From Robertmurraya sp047302285 (lineage in GTDB: Bacteria; Bacillota; Bacilli; Bacillales; Cytobacillaceae), in assembly GCF_047302285.1 (NCBI RefSeq), contig NZ_CP154845.1, positions 4,464,001-4,528,000 on the forward strand: DNA of 64,000 nt. Reading direction: 5' to 3'. Shown here in pieces: positions 29,547-38,813 of the stretch; position 1 is the stretch's first letter, and each line of letters starts with the position of its first letter. The notes below the pieces were generated by a model. It ran no database searches and was not told where the DNA came from. It worked only from the letters and a program-made list of their open reading frames with translations. The translations under genes and the position numbers were made by a program.

Positions 29547-30632
29547 TCATTCCTGAATATTAATTAACTGTTCTAAATCCATCTCGTATTTAACCTTGAT
29601 CTGCAGATTTCTCCATTTTTCCCTCCATTCTTTTTTCTCTATCGGCCTTGAGAAAGGGGTTAATGTTCTGGCTCCAATGTCTAACGGGTCGGTTTGCCAC
29701 TCCTGGTTTTTTTGCAGAAATGCTTTGGTTTGGCTTTCAAGATGGGATTTAATTTCGTTAGTGATCTCTGCTATATCATCCAAATCATTAAGATTCTTTT
29801 CACCCTGATACTCATCTATTCTACCTTTCAGCTCTACTTTTAAATTCATTTCTGTTAAGTCCTGGTTGAAGGTGACATCTACATTTGTGCGCACATGGCC
29901 TAATACGACAGATAGTTTTGGTATGGGAAGGTATTTTAAATAATAATCATTCGCTATAAGCTGGTAAATTTCATCATCTGAATCAGTAACGACAGAGATT
30001 AGCTTGTCATTTTGAAAAATAGCTGTACCTTCATAATTGAAATTTCCGTTCTCTGCCTTGAACACAGGCAGGATTGGATCAGTAAAGGGGGAATACAGCT
30101 TTTGCATGAATTGATGCAGATTTACAATCGACAGCTGGCCTTGCCGCTTTCTCTCGTAGTGTTTTAACATGCGATAAAGGTAGTAATCCAGGTTTTCCTG
30201 GCTTTCTATTTCTTCCTTAATATAGTTTTTAACATCACCCTGAACGATAACGAGATAGAGTCGCTGAGAAATGTCAGGATCCGTAAATATGGTATTAATA
30301 ATTGGCCTCAATCCTTTTTTTGCAAGCTCTTCATTAATTAACAGAAACCGAAGCTGCCCAACTTTCAACTCTCTGTAATACCTTAGGTTAAAGCCTTTTC
30401 CGCTTTGCTTCAGCAGGTCTACCTGCATGGTCAGGGTCCGTTTTTTTTCTTGAATTAAAGGAGGTACGACTGTGGTTGCTTCAAGCTTTCCCTCTCCGGC
30501 GTCATCCAGTGACCAAAAAATCACTGGAGCAATTTCTTCAATTTCGTTATTTTCCAGATAAGGAGAACACCCAGTGATCAAGATCACACAGTATACTATA
30601 GTTATCCATATAGCCTTTTTTAAATATGCCAT
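29547..30632 (-). CDS. gerAC: Spore germination receptor subunit C (lipoprotein)
   Basis: 361 residues. The signal peptide ends in the lipobox LITGC, so it should be diacylglycerol-anchored on the outer face of the inner spore membrane. The rest matches the GerAC fold: N-terminal domain, TFIV-like middle, and a C-terminal alpha/beta domain ending WRNLQIKVKYEMDLEQL. It is the last gene of gerAA-gerAB-gerAC, three bases after gerAB, and is followed by a strong terminator. The complex would sense a germinant and trigger germination; the ligand cannot be predicted. The paralogous name gerA is used loosely. Confidence 0.88.
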   Translation of the reverse strand: MAYLKKAIWITIVYCVILITGCSPYLENNEIEEIAPVIFWSLDDAGEGKLEATTVVPPLIQEKKRTLTMQVDLLKQSGKGFNLRYYRELKVGQLRFLLINEELAKKGLRPIINTIFTDPDISQRLYLVIVQGDVKNYIKEEIESQENLDYYLYRMLKHYERKRQGQLSIVNLHQFMQKLYSPFTDPILPVFKAENGNFNYEGTAIFQNDKLISVVTDSDDEIYQLIANDYYLKYLPIPKLSVVLGHVRTNVDVTFNQDLTEMNLKVELKGRIDEYQGEKNLNDLDDIAEITNEIKSHLESQTKAFLQKNQEWQTDPLDIGARTLTPFSRPIEKKEWREKWRNLQIKVKYEMDLEQLINIQE

Positions 30633-30635
30633 ATT

Positions 30636-31751
30636 CTATAAGCCCCTCTTTTTTCTGCTGAAAATAATAAGGAATAAGGGGATCAGAAGGTACGTAAGGG
30701 AACTGCACCATATTTCAAGATTAAGCAATAAGCTTTGATGATGTTCTTCTCTCCAGATCCATTTGTTTACTGCAATTAGCCATACTGAGGCGATGATGCA
30801 GATGATTTGAATTCTCCACTTGGAATGATTGGTTTGCAGCTTTTTCCCTAAAATGCGGAGAGCGCCATAGAAACATAGCAAATAGATTGAAACCCCAAAC
30901 ACTAAATTGAAGATATTCAAACATATAAAAATGATATCAACTCTTTCAAATATTGGAGATTGAAGATATCTAACCATCGTAACAATAGGAAATTTGCTTA
31001 AGCTTAAGAACTTGGATCCAAAAAAGAATAGAGAGGCTAAAAATAATACCAGGTATACTAACACTGATAATGTATTAGCAAATGTAAAATATTTAAGAAA
31101 GCTGCCTCTTGGGTTAAGTAAATGAGCGATACAAACGATATATTCCGGACCGGACAAAGATGACCATATGAGCAGCAAGCCCTTCCAGGAAATATTTGAC
31201 CAATCTTCAGGAATTAAAGGATATAGGTCGGAAAGTGAAGCAATGGACGGCATGAAAAAAGTATAAAAAAGCAAGAACATCCATATAGAACAGAGAAAGG
31301 TGATTACGGAAAAACGGATGACATTCCCCATTCCCAGTGAAGCTATATAGCAGCAAACTGCCATGACAAATACAATCAGCCAATTTGGATTCATAGAGGG
31401 AAACACAAATTGATGAATAATTTCAACGTATCCTAATGTGACAACCGTTACTTTAATTCCAATCACAACAATGCCGACTGCTGCAAAAACACGCATCGTC
31501 CATTGTCCGAATAGATGTACAAAACCTGGATATCCTTTTGAAGCATGCTCTGATGATAACCATTTTGATAATAAGATTAAATTTAATTGAGAGAATATGC
31601 CCACCAAAATAATCCCCCATATCATATATGGGTGGGTTAAAACAGTTGGCATTACATATAAAAAATAAAGCAGCTGAAGCCGATTTACGATAAAAAACAC
31701 ATAAATGCCACTAAAGGACGACGTGTTATTTTCTATAGAAATAGAAGTCAT
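30636..31751 (-). CDS. gerAB: Spore germination receptor subunit B (APC-type permease fold)
   Basis: 371 residues with about ten hydrophobic segments, as expected for the endospore germination permease family, which binds the germinant within the membrane. Recognisable blocks are YFLYVMPTVLTHPYMIWG near residue 30 and LLLIWSSLSGPEYIV near 195. It sits between gerAA and gerAC with 3-4 base gaps. Length is normal. No lesion is visible, so the operon appears functional, in contrast to the second ger locus at 48142-49971. Confidence 0.88.
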   Translation of the reverse strand: MTSISIENNTSSFSGIYVFFIVNRLQLLYFLYVMPTVLTHPYMIWGIILVGIFSQLNLILLSKWLSSEHASKGYPGFVHLFGQWTMRVFAAVGIVVIGIKVTVVTLGYVEIIHQFVFPSMNPNWLIVFVMAVCCYIASLGMGNVIRFSVITFLCSIWMFLLFYTFFMPSIASLSDLYPLIPEDWSNISWKGLLLIWSSLSGPEYIVCIAHLLNPRGSFLKYFTFANTLSVLVYLVLFLASLFFFGSKFLSLSKFPIVTMVRYLQSPIFERVDIIFICLNIFNLVFGVSIYLLCFYGALRILGKKLQTNHSKWRIQIICIIASVWLIAVNKWIWREEHHQSLLLNLEIWCSSLTYLLIPLFLIIFSRKKRGL

Positions 31752-31755
31752 AAGC

Positions 31756-33222
31756 TCATCTCCTTTTGCTGTAACGCCATTTTTGGAAAGGGTGCAAATG
31801 GTCGGGCCTGGTTTTCATTTTTGTTAAAGGGCCACGAATAAATAGGTCAATCCAATCTTTCCAGTAGAAAGGAGCCACAGGGGCAAAATAGGGCTGTCTA
31901 AGTGATGTAAGACTGTTCAGATGTGCCAAAATGATGATCATCCCCAGGGCTATTCCAAATACTCCGAGAAATAATGAGAGGAGCAAAAATAAAAATTGAA
32001 TCATCGTGTTCGCTTTTGTCACGAGATAATTAGGGACTAGGAAGGAGGCAATTGCTGATACACCTACCAGCACAATCAGTACTTTGCTGGCAAAGCTAGC
32101 CTCTACGGCCGCCTGTCCAATGACAATTCCTCCGATTACGCCAAGTGTCTGACTGGATTTAGTCGGCATCCGCAAGCTGGCTTCTTTGATAATTTCGAGA
32201 ATAATCAGCATGAGCAATGCTTCCCAAAATGGAGTAAACGGCAATTTACTTCTGGATTCTACTAAAACAAATAGAATTTGCAGAGGCAGCATTTGATAGT
32301 GATGGGTAGTCAGTGCTACATAGAGCGGGATAAGTATTATCGATAAAATAAAGCTGATATAACGGATTAAGCGTAAGAAACTGGCGACAGGCCAGCGGTT
32401 AATATAGTCTTCCGGTGATTGAAACAGATGAAAGAATGTAACTGGGCCAATCAACACGAAAGGAGTATTATTGACAAGAATAATCAGCTTGCCAATTCCT
32501 AAAGAATAAGCACAGACATCCGGCCGGTCGGTCTGCTGGAACTGTGGAAATATACTGTTCTGATGATCCTCCATAAAAGCTGCAATCTGTGAAGAATCGA
32601 AAAAAAGATCGAAATCGATTTTATTAATTTTTTCCTTGGCAATCGATACAAATTCGGGATTTGTTACGCCCTCCATATACATGAGGACAACCGTCGTTTC
32701 ACTTAATGAACCTACCTTTAACTTTTCTGCCTTTAATTCAGTAACCGGAAGCCTTCTGCGAATAAGGGTAATATTCGTATCGAGCTGTTCGCTAAAGCTG
32801 TCTTTCGCCCCATATAATATTGTTTCCGTGTCAGAAGTTTCAATAGAACGTCCCAGATTATTTGTAAGAAGGACACTCCACCATTGTTTCTTAAGCGAAT
32901 CAAAAATAATAACGGACCCAGCCAATAATTGTTTTTCAGCTTCCCCCAAAGTGAAAATTTCTTCAGACTTAGAAGTTGAAATACAATCTTGGATTGACTC
33001 ATTTGTACAATGGAGCAATGGTTCAAATAAAGCTTCATTCATTCTTTCCTGATCTATCAAAGTTCTTATGTAAATGAAGGTGAAACATTGGCCTTCTGGT
33101 TTTTGCCTCTCAACAATCTCAGCGTCTTCCAGATTGGCTAGAATCTCCTTTAATAGTCCCAGTGAGAGGTTTTGCTGTCCTTTTTGAAGTGTCTGCTTTT
33201 TTTCCTTTTTCCAAAACATCAA
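31756..33222 (-). CDS. gerAA: Spore germination receptor subunit A
   Basis: 488 residues, full length for GerAA. The cytosolic N-terminal domain (about 1-250) contains ITLIRRRLPVTELK and VVLMYMEGVTNPEFV. The membrane part (about 255-450) has RLIRYISFILSIILIPLY and TLGVIGGIVIGQAAVEA. The C-terminal tail contains YFAPVAPFYWKDWIDLFIRGPL. GerAA subunits assemble into an ion channel gated by the B subunit. It is the first gene of the operon, with GTGGGGGA before the ATG and a good sigma-G promoter about 65 bp upstream, which fits expression in the forespore. Confidence 0.9.
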   Translation of the reverse strand: MMFWKKEKKQTLQKGQQNLSLGLLKEILANLEDAEIVERQKPEGQCFTFIYIRTLIDQERMNEALFEPLLHCTNESIQDCISTSKSEEIFTLGEAEKQLLAGSVIIFDSLKKQWWSVLLTNNLGRSIETSDTETILYGAKDSFSEQLDTNITLIRRRLPVTELKAEKLKVGSLSETTVVLMYMEGVTNPEFVSIAKEKINKIDFDLFFDSSQIAAFMEDHQNSIFPQFQQTDRPDVCAYSLGIGKLIILVNNTPFVLIGPVTFFHLFQSPEDYINRWPVASFLRLIRYISFILSIILIPLYVALTTHHYQMLPLQILFVLVESRSKLPFTPFWEALLMLIILEIIKEASLRMPTKSSQTLGVIGGIVIGQAAVEASFASKVLIVLVGVSAIASFLVPNYLVTKANTMIQFLFLLLSLFLGVFGIALGMIIILAHLNSLTSLRQPYFAPVAPFYWKDWIDLFIRGPLTKMKTRPDHLHPFQKWRYSKRR

Positions 33223-33751
33223 AATCCCCCACTAAGTAAATTAAAGTTTAAGGCTCTAGAAGTAATGAATAGGTTGAGCTATACCTAGTATGCTGACTAA
33301 TAGCAAAAATATGCCAGAGTAGGTGATGAAATCAGTTTATGAGATGCAATAGAATTGAAATTGGATGGCTCAGCTGTCCGCTATTTCAGCAGGCCTATAA
33401 TAAAGCATCTTCTTGATGGTCCAAGCTACCAACCTCCTTCCACTTTATAACCCCCTAATTTGTTATAGGAGTATTATCTGTAACCGCAATTAAACTTATA
33501 CCACAAATAAATAACGGATAGAAAAGGAAACAGCATCTTTCTAATAAGGTCTTATATTTGTGAATAAATGCACTTAAACTATATATGTATTACCTCCATG
33601 TATATATTTCTTTTTTGAAAACCCAACGAAGAGCAAGAATAAACCCAGAATAAACCCAGTAAATACTAATATGTCGCATTGTAAATTTAAATTTTTTTTA
33701 AAAATAGCTATCTCCTTAATATCACCAATTAAAGGACAGTATTAATTTATT
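33223..33751. other. Intergenic region with ger promoter
   Basis: The promoter-proximal part (33223-33320) serves the ger operon. 33320-33750 shows no gene; it is AT-rich, with a stretch of stops in all frames. Confidence 0.5.
33286..33314 (-). promoter_or_regulatory. Sigma-G-type promoter of the ger operon
   Basis: On the minus strand, GCATA (33310-33314) and CATACTA (33286-33292) are separated by 17 bp. They match the sigma-G -35 GHATR and -10 CATWHTA consensus, 64 bp upstream of the gerAA start. Spacing is one short of the usual 18. Confidence 0.65.
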
Positions 33752-33931
33752 TTAACGGATTTGATTCCATACCTTTTCCAGATTTAATGGGACAAATACT
33801 TTGTCTCCATGTATCTGTCTATGTATAATAGGATTTTTAAAAGATTGATCCAAATGATCAACTTCTTTTTTATGTCTGGTCCTAGGATTCACTCTAAACA
33901 AATTTTCAAAGTTTTCTCCTGACAAATTCAT
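33752..33931 (-). CDS. Small conserved protein, paralogue of the one at 41398
   Basis: 59 residues from ATG 33931, chosen because AAGGAGAAAAGG precedes it; the longer start at 33955 would place that site inside the coding part. It is soluble and basic. Its second half (SFKNPIIHRQIHGDKVFVPL) is nearly the same as that of the 57-residue protein at 41398-41571. The shared core is F-K-N-P-I-I-H...D-K-V-x-V-P-L and then V-W. Family unknown to me. One copy lies outside and one inside the Tn1546-like element, both near spore genes. Confidence 0.65.
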   Translation of the reverse strand: MNLSGENFENLFRVNPRTRHKKEVDHLDQSFKNPIIHRQIHGDKVFVPLNLEKVWNQIR

Positions 33932-33986
33932 ATCCTTTTCTCCTTTTTCTTTCAATTATTCAGTATCTTTTGTTATCGTTACCTTT

Positions 33987-34337
33987 TTACCATAAAACTT
34001 TTAAATACAATTTGTATAAACCAATACTTATGCCGATAATCAAAAATAACATAGGTGAAAAACAGGACCGAATAGTACCCCAAATATATTTAGACTTGAG
34101 GAATAGATCAACCCTACTGTTACGAAATAAGCACAAAGACAACCGGAGAAAAGAATAAAATGATTTCCCATCTCCAGAATGCCAATAAGTATGAAAGCTA
34201 TAAATAATCACTTTGTTAAAGTTTAATTGAACATTAATTAAAACCTTTAATAGGTTCAAAAGTAGCCCCTTGAGAAACTTACCATTTAAAAGTTGTCCAA
34301 AACCAGGTAAGACAATACTCCAAAAGGCTTTTTCCAT
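33987..34337 (-). pseudogene. Small membrane protein, decayed
   Basis: The N-terminus MEKAFWSIVLPGFGQLLNG resembles a TM2-like family common in Bacillus, and the end FSPMLFLIIGISIGLY is also membrane-like. Between them the sequence shifts: the natural middle (AYFVTVGLIYSSSLNIFG) is found in another frame at about 34050-34140, and a hydrophilic segment appears deleted. So at least two frameshifts and a deletion are present, although the frame is open throughout. Judged from remembered relatives. Confidence 0.5.
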
Positions 34338-34391
34338 TCGCCCTTCTTTTGGTATTCACCACTTCCTACTGGCTAACCGATCCAATGAATT

Positions 34392-35414
34392 TTAACTATT
34401 TTGATTCTTATTTCTTGCTAATTGCTCTTTATCCAACGTTCCAGGTGGCTGTTCCATCCATTCATTTTGAATCATAATATCCGCACCAGCTTTTGCATAT
34501 TGAACGACTTCTAGTGATAAACGTTCATAATTCATGGCCAAATCACTTCGCTGACTTGCAGCAGCAGATGTTGCGTAGTTTCCTAAACCTATTGCACTCA
34601 ACGATGTCATAAAAAACACAGTTAATTTATCTGAAAACGGTGGGATTGTTGAATCGGTAATTGCAACTTCTGACGAAAGAGGTGGTTGTAAATCATTATC
34701 CATAAGCATCTTTGTAAAGACTTGAATATGTTTTTTTGTAATATCTCTTCCTCTTAACATCCATTTTTGAATATTTTCACTCGAAGATGTTTGAGCAAAA
34801 CTGATTGCCAAGCTTCCCCCTATAACATTGGTTTGGGTATTCATATGTAAGTAAGATATTTCTACTGCATTTAGTGGCCTTTTGTTGGTAAATGGATTTA
34901 AGCCACTTAAATATTTTTTGCTGTCTACAAAGTCTGTTTTAGTCGGATAAGGGATATATGGTGCTCTAACAAATAACCCTTTTGAAAGGGATACATCTGC
35001 ACCAGCGTCGTATAAGTAAGATACTTCCGTAAGTCCTTCTATGAAATAAGATCTAATATCTTTCCTAGCACTCATGGCAATAAAGCCACCGTATGCAAGT
35101 AAACCTACTCTTGATATATGGCCAATATATTCAAGCATAAACGTATCCGTATATAAACGAGGGGCATTCATATTAACATCTTGATTTGTAAATCCCGTCG
35201 GTAATGGGATTTTTTCCATTTTAAAAATATGGGTTAGCTTTTCGATATGAGTAGATGAAAGGTCATAAGCATGTTGGATAATAGAACGAATTTCTTGATC
35301 CTCTACATCTTTAAGAAAATAGCCTAAAATACATTTAGACATACTATCATTCATATAAGCAGTCCAAATACAAGCTATTTCAGCTGATGTCAGTTGAGGG
35401 TGTTGTTCAGACAT
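34392..35414 (-). CDS. DUF3231 protein
   Basis: 340 residues from ATG 35414, with GGAGG eight bases upstream; the longer frame start at 35432 lies before that site. The protein has two similar helical halves of about 165 residues, each starting with a ferritin-like helix pair (LTSAEIACIWTAYMNDS and LNAVEISYLHMNTQTN), as in DUF3231. Function in the family is unknown; members occur in spore-forming Bacilli, often in several copies. No metal-ligand set is obvious. It is a single gene between the small genes at 33.7-34.3 kb and the resolvase at 35860. Confidence 0.7.
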   Translation of the reverse strand: MSEQHPQLTSAEIACIWTAYMNDSMSKCILGYFLKDVEDQEIRSIIQHAYDLSSTHIEKLTHIFKMEKIPLPTGFTNQDVNMNAPRLYTDTFMLEYIGHISRVGLLAYGGFIAMSARKDIRSYFIEGLTEVSYLYDAGADVSLSKGLFVRAPYIPYPTKTDFVDSKKYLSGLNPFTNKRPLNAVEISYLHMNTQTNVIGGSLAISFAQTSSSENIQKWMLRGRDITKKHIQVFTKMLMDNDLQPPLSSEVAITDSTIPPFSDKLTVFFMTSLSAIGLGNYATSAAASQRSDLAMNYERLSLEVVQYAKAGADIMIQNEWMEQPPGTLDKEQLARNKNQNS

Positions 35415-35432
35415 ATATTTTGTTACCTCCAA

Positions 35433-35859
35433 AGAATAATCTTAATGTTAGATTATTCTTTGCAAATAACCGTATATTATGACAGAGGCCAAAAAAAATA
35501 ATATTCCTTGGCTTTTTTATTATTCTCGTTTAGTTATCCAGCACCGTTAATTGAATTATCTTAGGGTTTCCTAATAGAGTATTCTCTTATACAAGAATAT
35601 GGCCCTTTTCTGGAATAAGCATATAAAGGAAATCTCCCACTTTGCATTATAATACAGAGGTTGTGATCACACCTTATTATAAATGTCTGTTTCTACTAAC
35701 AGGAAAACTCATTATCAAAAACGAATGTATTAGATAAACGTGATTTTCTAAATTTTTTGCTCACAAAATCCTTGATCGTCCGTTATCAAAACTATTATCA
35801 AAAACAGATTAACAATAACATCCCTTAATGATAAAATCATCACTATCAAAGGGGGAAGT
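35433..35859. other. Intergenic region with candidate resolution site
   Basis: Contains a terminator-like dyad near 35490-35520 and the word TTATCAAAA at about 35712, 35783 and 35794, with a related ACTATCAAAG at 35845. Repeats before a resolvase gene suggest res subsites for the enzyme at 35860. No gene. Confidence 0.45.
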
Positions 35860-36732
35860 ATGATGCAATATACTTATGGATATGCGAGAGTTAGTACCAA
35901 GCAACAAGATTTGATTCGACAACTGGATTTGTTAAAGGAATACAACTGCACCGAAATATTAACAGAAAAAATGTCAGGTACAAAAACGAACAGACCAGAA
36001 CTTATTCGATTAAAGGATAAGGTTAGACCCGGAGATTCAATCGTTGTAGAAAGTTTTTCAAGATTAGGCCGGAGTACAAAAGATTTGATAGAGTTAGTTG
36101 AGTACTTTGAAAATAAAAATGTGAAATTGATTAGCATAAAAGAGAATTTTGATACAAATACACCACAAGGTAAACTGATGCTTACTGTATTTCAGGCATT
36201 CAGCCAATTCGAAAGAGATCTAATTGCTCAACGAACAAAAGAGGGGTTAGAGAGTGCAAGGGCCAGAGGTAGAAATGGCGGTCGACCAAGAGTGACAGAA
36301 AAACAGATAAGTAAAGCTCTAAATCTATATCACTCTAAGGAATACAGTATTAGCGAGATCGTAGAAATGACCGGAATAAGTCAAGCAACATTGTATCGTT
36401 ACATACAAACAGCTCGGAAAGGCAAAGAGAAACAAGCTCATATTGATCTAGAAAACATTGCAAAAATAAGAATGGGGCTGCGAATCGAAAATAACAATAA
36501 ATTTGTACGTGGTAAAGGGAAGGTAAGAGAAAGTATCGAACAGTTCCTAAAACATCATTACAGAATGGAGATCATAGCTAACGAATATATCATCTACGTC
36601 CCTTATACAACCGTTCATGCATTAAAAAAGACAGTATATGATATCCTCGGTGAACTGGATAGTGAGGCTGATATGAGGAATTGTTTTATTGAAGCAGACG
36701 TATACTGTGATGAATTAGGACTCACATGGTAA
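35860..36732 (+). CDS. Serine resolvase with C-terminal extension
   Basis: 290 residues, starting at ATG 35860 or the adjacent ATG 35863 after AAGGGGGAAG. Residues 1-140 are a resolvase catalytic domain (GYARVSTKQQDLIRQL, SFSRLGRSTKDLIELVEYF, FERDLIAQRTKEGLESAR). The HTH lies near 165-188 (SISEIVEMTGISQATLYRYI). About 100 residues follow that ordinary resolvases lack (ENIAKIRMGLRIENNNKFVR, then YEIYVPY-like IIYVPYTTVHALK). The extension may aid site recognition. It may belong to the outer Tn3-family element, although another resolvase (55695) lies by that transposase. Confidence 0.8.
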   Translation: MMQYTYGYARVSTKQQDLIRQLDLLKEYNCTEILTEKMSGTKTNRPELIRLKDKVRPGDSIVVESFSRLGRSTKDLIELVEYFENKNVKLISIKENFDTNTPQGKLMLTVFQAFSQFERDLIAQRTKEGLESARARGRNGGRPRVTEKQISKALNLYHSKEYSISEIVEMTGISQATLYRYIQTARKGKEKQAHIDLENIAKIRMGLRIENNNKFVRGKGKVRESIEQFLKHHYRMEIIANEYIIYVPYTTVHALKKTVYDILGELDSEADMRNCFIEADVYCDELGLTW

Positions 36733-36907
36733 TCTCAATGGGTTTGTTTTTTCTATTGCTCTTTTCTATTCCTTATTAAACTATTAAATTACTTTTATTG
36801 GAAGAAATCCTGCAGACCAGAACAGCTACCCTGTCACTATGCCTAATAATGACAATTAAGGGTAAAATAAACGAACGATCATCTTGATGGGAAAGGAGAA
36901 GATACGT

Positions 36908-37249
36908 TTGAAAAATAGATCAATCAAGTTATTACTAATAATGGCTATGACTCTCATTTTCTTGGCATACGCAGTCTTTGTTTTCAACTCCCCGAAAGCT
37001 ATCCGTATGGAGCCGCTTCTTGCACTAGTGGGTTTGTCCGGCGTTGTTTTGTCCATCATCATGACATACAAATCCACGAATTGGACATCCTTCTTTTTTA
37101 CCGGGTTGCCGATCTATATATTCTCGCTGTTCAGCTTTGTTTATTCGATCTTAGGTTGGGATAGCTATTTAAAAGTTGCCGTCGTCACGTTAATCATTAT
37201 CTATGTGATACGACTTGTAAAAGTAGGGTGGAATGGCAATTCCATTTAA
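36908..37249 (+). CDS. Small four-helix membrane protein
   Basis: 113 residues from TTG 36908, chosen because AAAGGAG lies nine bases upstream; the ATG at 36884 comes before that site. Four hydrophobic segments at about residues 8-27, 36-52, 60-82 and 87-104. No family recognised. It is a single-gene unit, followed by a strong terminator. Confidence 0.6.
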   Translation: MKNRSIKLLLIMAMTLIFLAYAVFVFNSPKAIRMEPLLALVGLSGVVLSIIMTYKSTNWTSFFFTGLPIYIFSLFSFVYSILGWDSYLKVAVVTLIIIYVIRLVKVGWNGNSI

Positions 37250-37286
37250 AAAGCGCAAACTGATTTCAGTTAGCGCTTTTTCGTCT
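37250..37286 (+). terminator. Intrinsic terminator
   Basis: AAAAAGCGCAAACTGA pairs with TCAGTTAGCGCTTTTT, followed by TCG. Confidence 0.9.
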
Positions 37287-37351
37287 TATGTAAAAATCAG
37301 AGGCTGCAACCGATAATCCATATAGACGATTCATGAAAAGGAGAGATTCGT

Positions 37352-37546
37352 ATGCCGATTTTTTTCACACCAACGACACCTGCTAGATACGTACCGTTTG
37401 ATTTCGAGGGGTATTTGAATTCGCTTGGAGACTATTTTGGACGCTATTCATTCATTGAGGAGTGGAAGGACTATTGGCTTGCGACTTTTCTTGATTGCGA
37501 CCGCCAGATCAAGGAGCACATCGGGGTACGACCGAGATACATGTAA
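37352..37546 (+). CDS. Small hypothetical protein
   Basis: 64 residues with AAAAGGAGAG eight bases before the ATG. The product is aromatic-rich (YVPFDFEGYLNSLGDYFGRY) and soluble. A hairpin at 37554-37592 (AAGGGTCATA / TATAACCCTT) follows and may terminate it. It lies immediately beside the 3' end of the outer Tn3 transposase. No family recognised. Confidence 0.5.
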   Translation: MPIFFTPTTPARYVPFDFEGYLNSLGDYFGRYSFIEEWKDYWLATFLDCDRQIKEHIGVRPRYM

Positions 37547-37612
37547 AAAAGGGTCATAGTATGGTATTGTTTACCACTTATAACCCTTTCTTGCTCTTTA
37601 CTTTCTTATATA

Positions 37613-37934
37613 CTATACAGGAATATCTCCCTCGATTGGTTGTGGAATATTTTCTAAACCGATCATATAGTCTCCGAAACGTTTTATATGCCTAGTCAGA
37701 TAAGGGCTAAGCATGACAATATCTTCTTTTGAAAATACATAGCCTTCTTTAGAAAGTTCCCACAAAATAAGTGTTATATCACATACATTTTGGAATATTA
37801 CTGCGTTGGCAACTAAATCATTATATTTAATTCGCTTTTCTTGTTCTTCTGGATCATTTTCTGAAATGATCCCATCGCCACCAAAAAATAGCCATTTGGA
37901 AAAGCCGTTATATGCTTCGACTTTGTTTGTACTA
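37613..37934 (-). pseudogene. tnpA: Outer Tn3-family transposase, C-terminal fragment
   Basis: The minus-strand frame starting at the Tn1546-like end reads STNKVEAYNGFSKWLFFGG, then NDLVANAVIFQNVCDITLIL and LSPYLTRHIKRFGDYMIG, ending at TAG 37613. This is the conserved C-terminus of Tn3 transposases, about 105 residues. Its N-terminal partner is at 54991-55623 on the other side of the inner transposon. About 650 residues that should lie between the two pieces are absent. Confidence 0.85.
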
Positions 37935-37972
37935 GGGGTAGCGTCAGGAAAATGCGGATTTACAACGTTAAG
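37935..37972 (+). repeat. Tn1546-like terminal repeat, left
   Basis: Starts GGGGTAGCGTCAGGAAAATG and continues CGGATTTACAACGTTAAGG. It is the inverted match of 54953-54990. Confidence 0.9.
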
Positions 37973-37984
37973 GAAATCAAAATA

Positions 37985-38028
37985 TAAAAAGCCTAATTTC
38001 TCGGTGTTATAAGTGAAAAATTAGGCTT
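37985..38028. terminator. Hairpin, terminator-like
   Basis: AAAAAGCCTAATTT pairs with AAATTAGGCTTT, just inside the transposon end. It may insulate cargo transcription from outside. Confidence 0.65.
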
Positions 38029-38106
38029 TAGTTACTTCATTAAAGCGCCTGATTGTTGAAGACTAAAGTTTATATTCACCAAGAAATGCTCTTATCCTAA
38101 CAAATT

Positions 38107-38790
38107 TTATTTAGGACTTACATGTATGCCTTCACTCTCTCGCCAATCTGCGTAAAGTATACGCTTTACATTATCATATCCATTGGTAGTTAATTGGTTA
38201 TCTAACCACTGTTGATCAAATCCGAGTTCATGTAAATTATCCCATAAAATTTCCCCATCTATAATTAACGATGTTGGGAGGTCTACTGGACTTTCTGGAA
38301 GATTGAGATCTTGCTTGTCTGGTTTTTGATACTTGGATTTTAATAATAAACTTATTTGCCCATTAGCTTCCAATATACCGTATTTGACTTCGCGAACTGA
38401 AAAGACATTATTTTGACGGAGTATACTCAATACTTGATTTACATCCAGTTTGTTCTTTGTAAGTAACTTTCTGTCCATAACACCATCTCGAATGATGATG
38501 TTAGGATTGCCTAATAAGAGAGAACGTGTCGATTTATTTTTTAGAGTCATAAACTCTATTCCCAACATAAGAAACGTCCACAATCCGATGGCATATAAAA
38601 AGTGAAAAATCCCTACCTTATCTTCATAAATGTTATTGCCTAAAAAATCTCCAAGTACTAACACAAAAACTAAGTGAAACGGGGTTAACTGATAGATGGA
38701 TGTTCTGCCTGTTATGATAATGATAAAAAATAAAGTTGCAAAACCAACGATGACTTTGATCGTCAGTAAACCAATATTAACTTCTTCCAA
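38107..38790 (-). CDS. DUF421 (YetF-type) membrane protein
   Basis: About 227 residues from TTG 38790, chosen because GGAGGAAAAAAC lies right before it; the ORF start at 38805 is inside the binding site. Three N-terminal membrane segments (IKVIVGFATLFFIIII near residue 15, then two more) are followed by a soluble DUF421 domain with RSLLLGNPNIIIRDGVMDRK, LLTKNKLDVNQVLSILRQNN and SLIIDGEILWDNLHELG. DUF421 proteins accompany mobile spoVA operons and are linked to spore heat resistance. It shares its family with the protein at 44785 but has a shorter C-terminus and no DUF1657 tail. Confidence 0.8.
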   Translation of the reverse strand: MEEVNIGLLTIKVIVGFATLFFIIIITGRTSIYQLTPFHLVFVLVLGDFLGNNIYEDKVGIFHFLYAIGLWTFLMLGIEFMTLKNKSTRSLLLGNPNIIIRDGVMDRKLLTKNKLDVNQVLSILRQNNVFSVREVKYGILEANGQISLLLKSKYQKPDKQDLNLPESPVDLPTSLIIDGEILWDNLHELGFDQQWLDNQLTTNGYDNVKRILYADWRESEGIHVSPK

Positions 38791-38813
38791 AGTTTTTTCC
38801 TCCAATTTAAATT

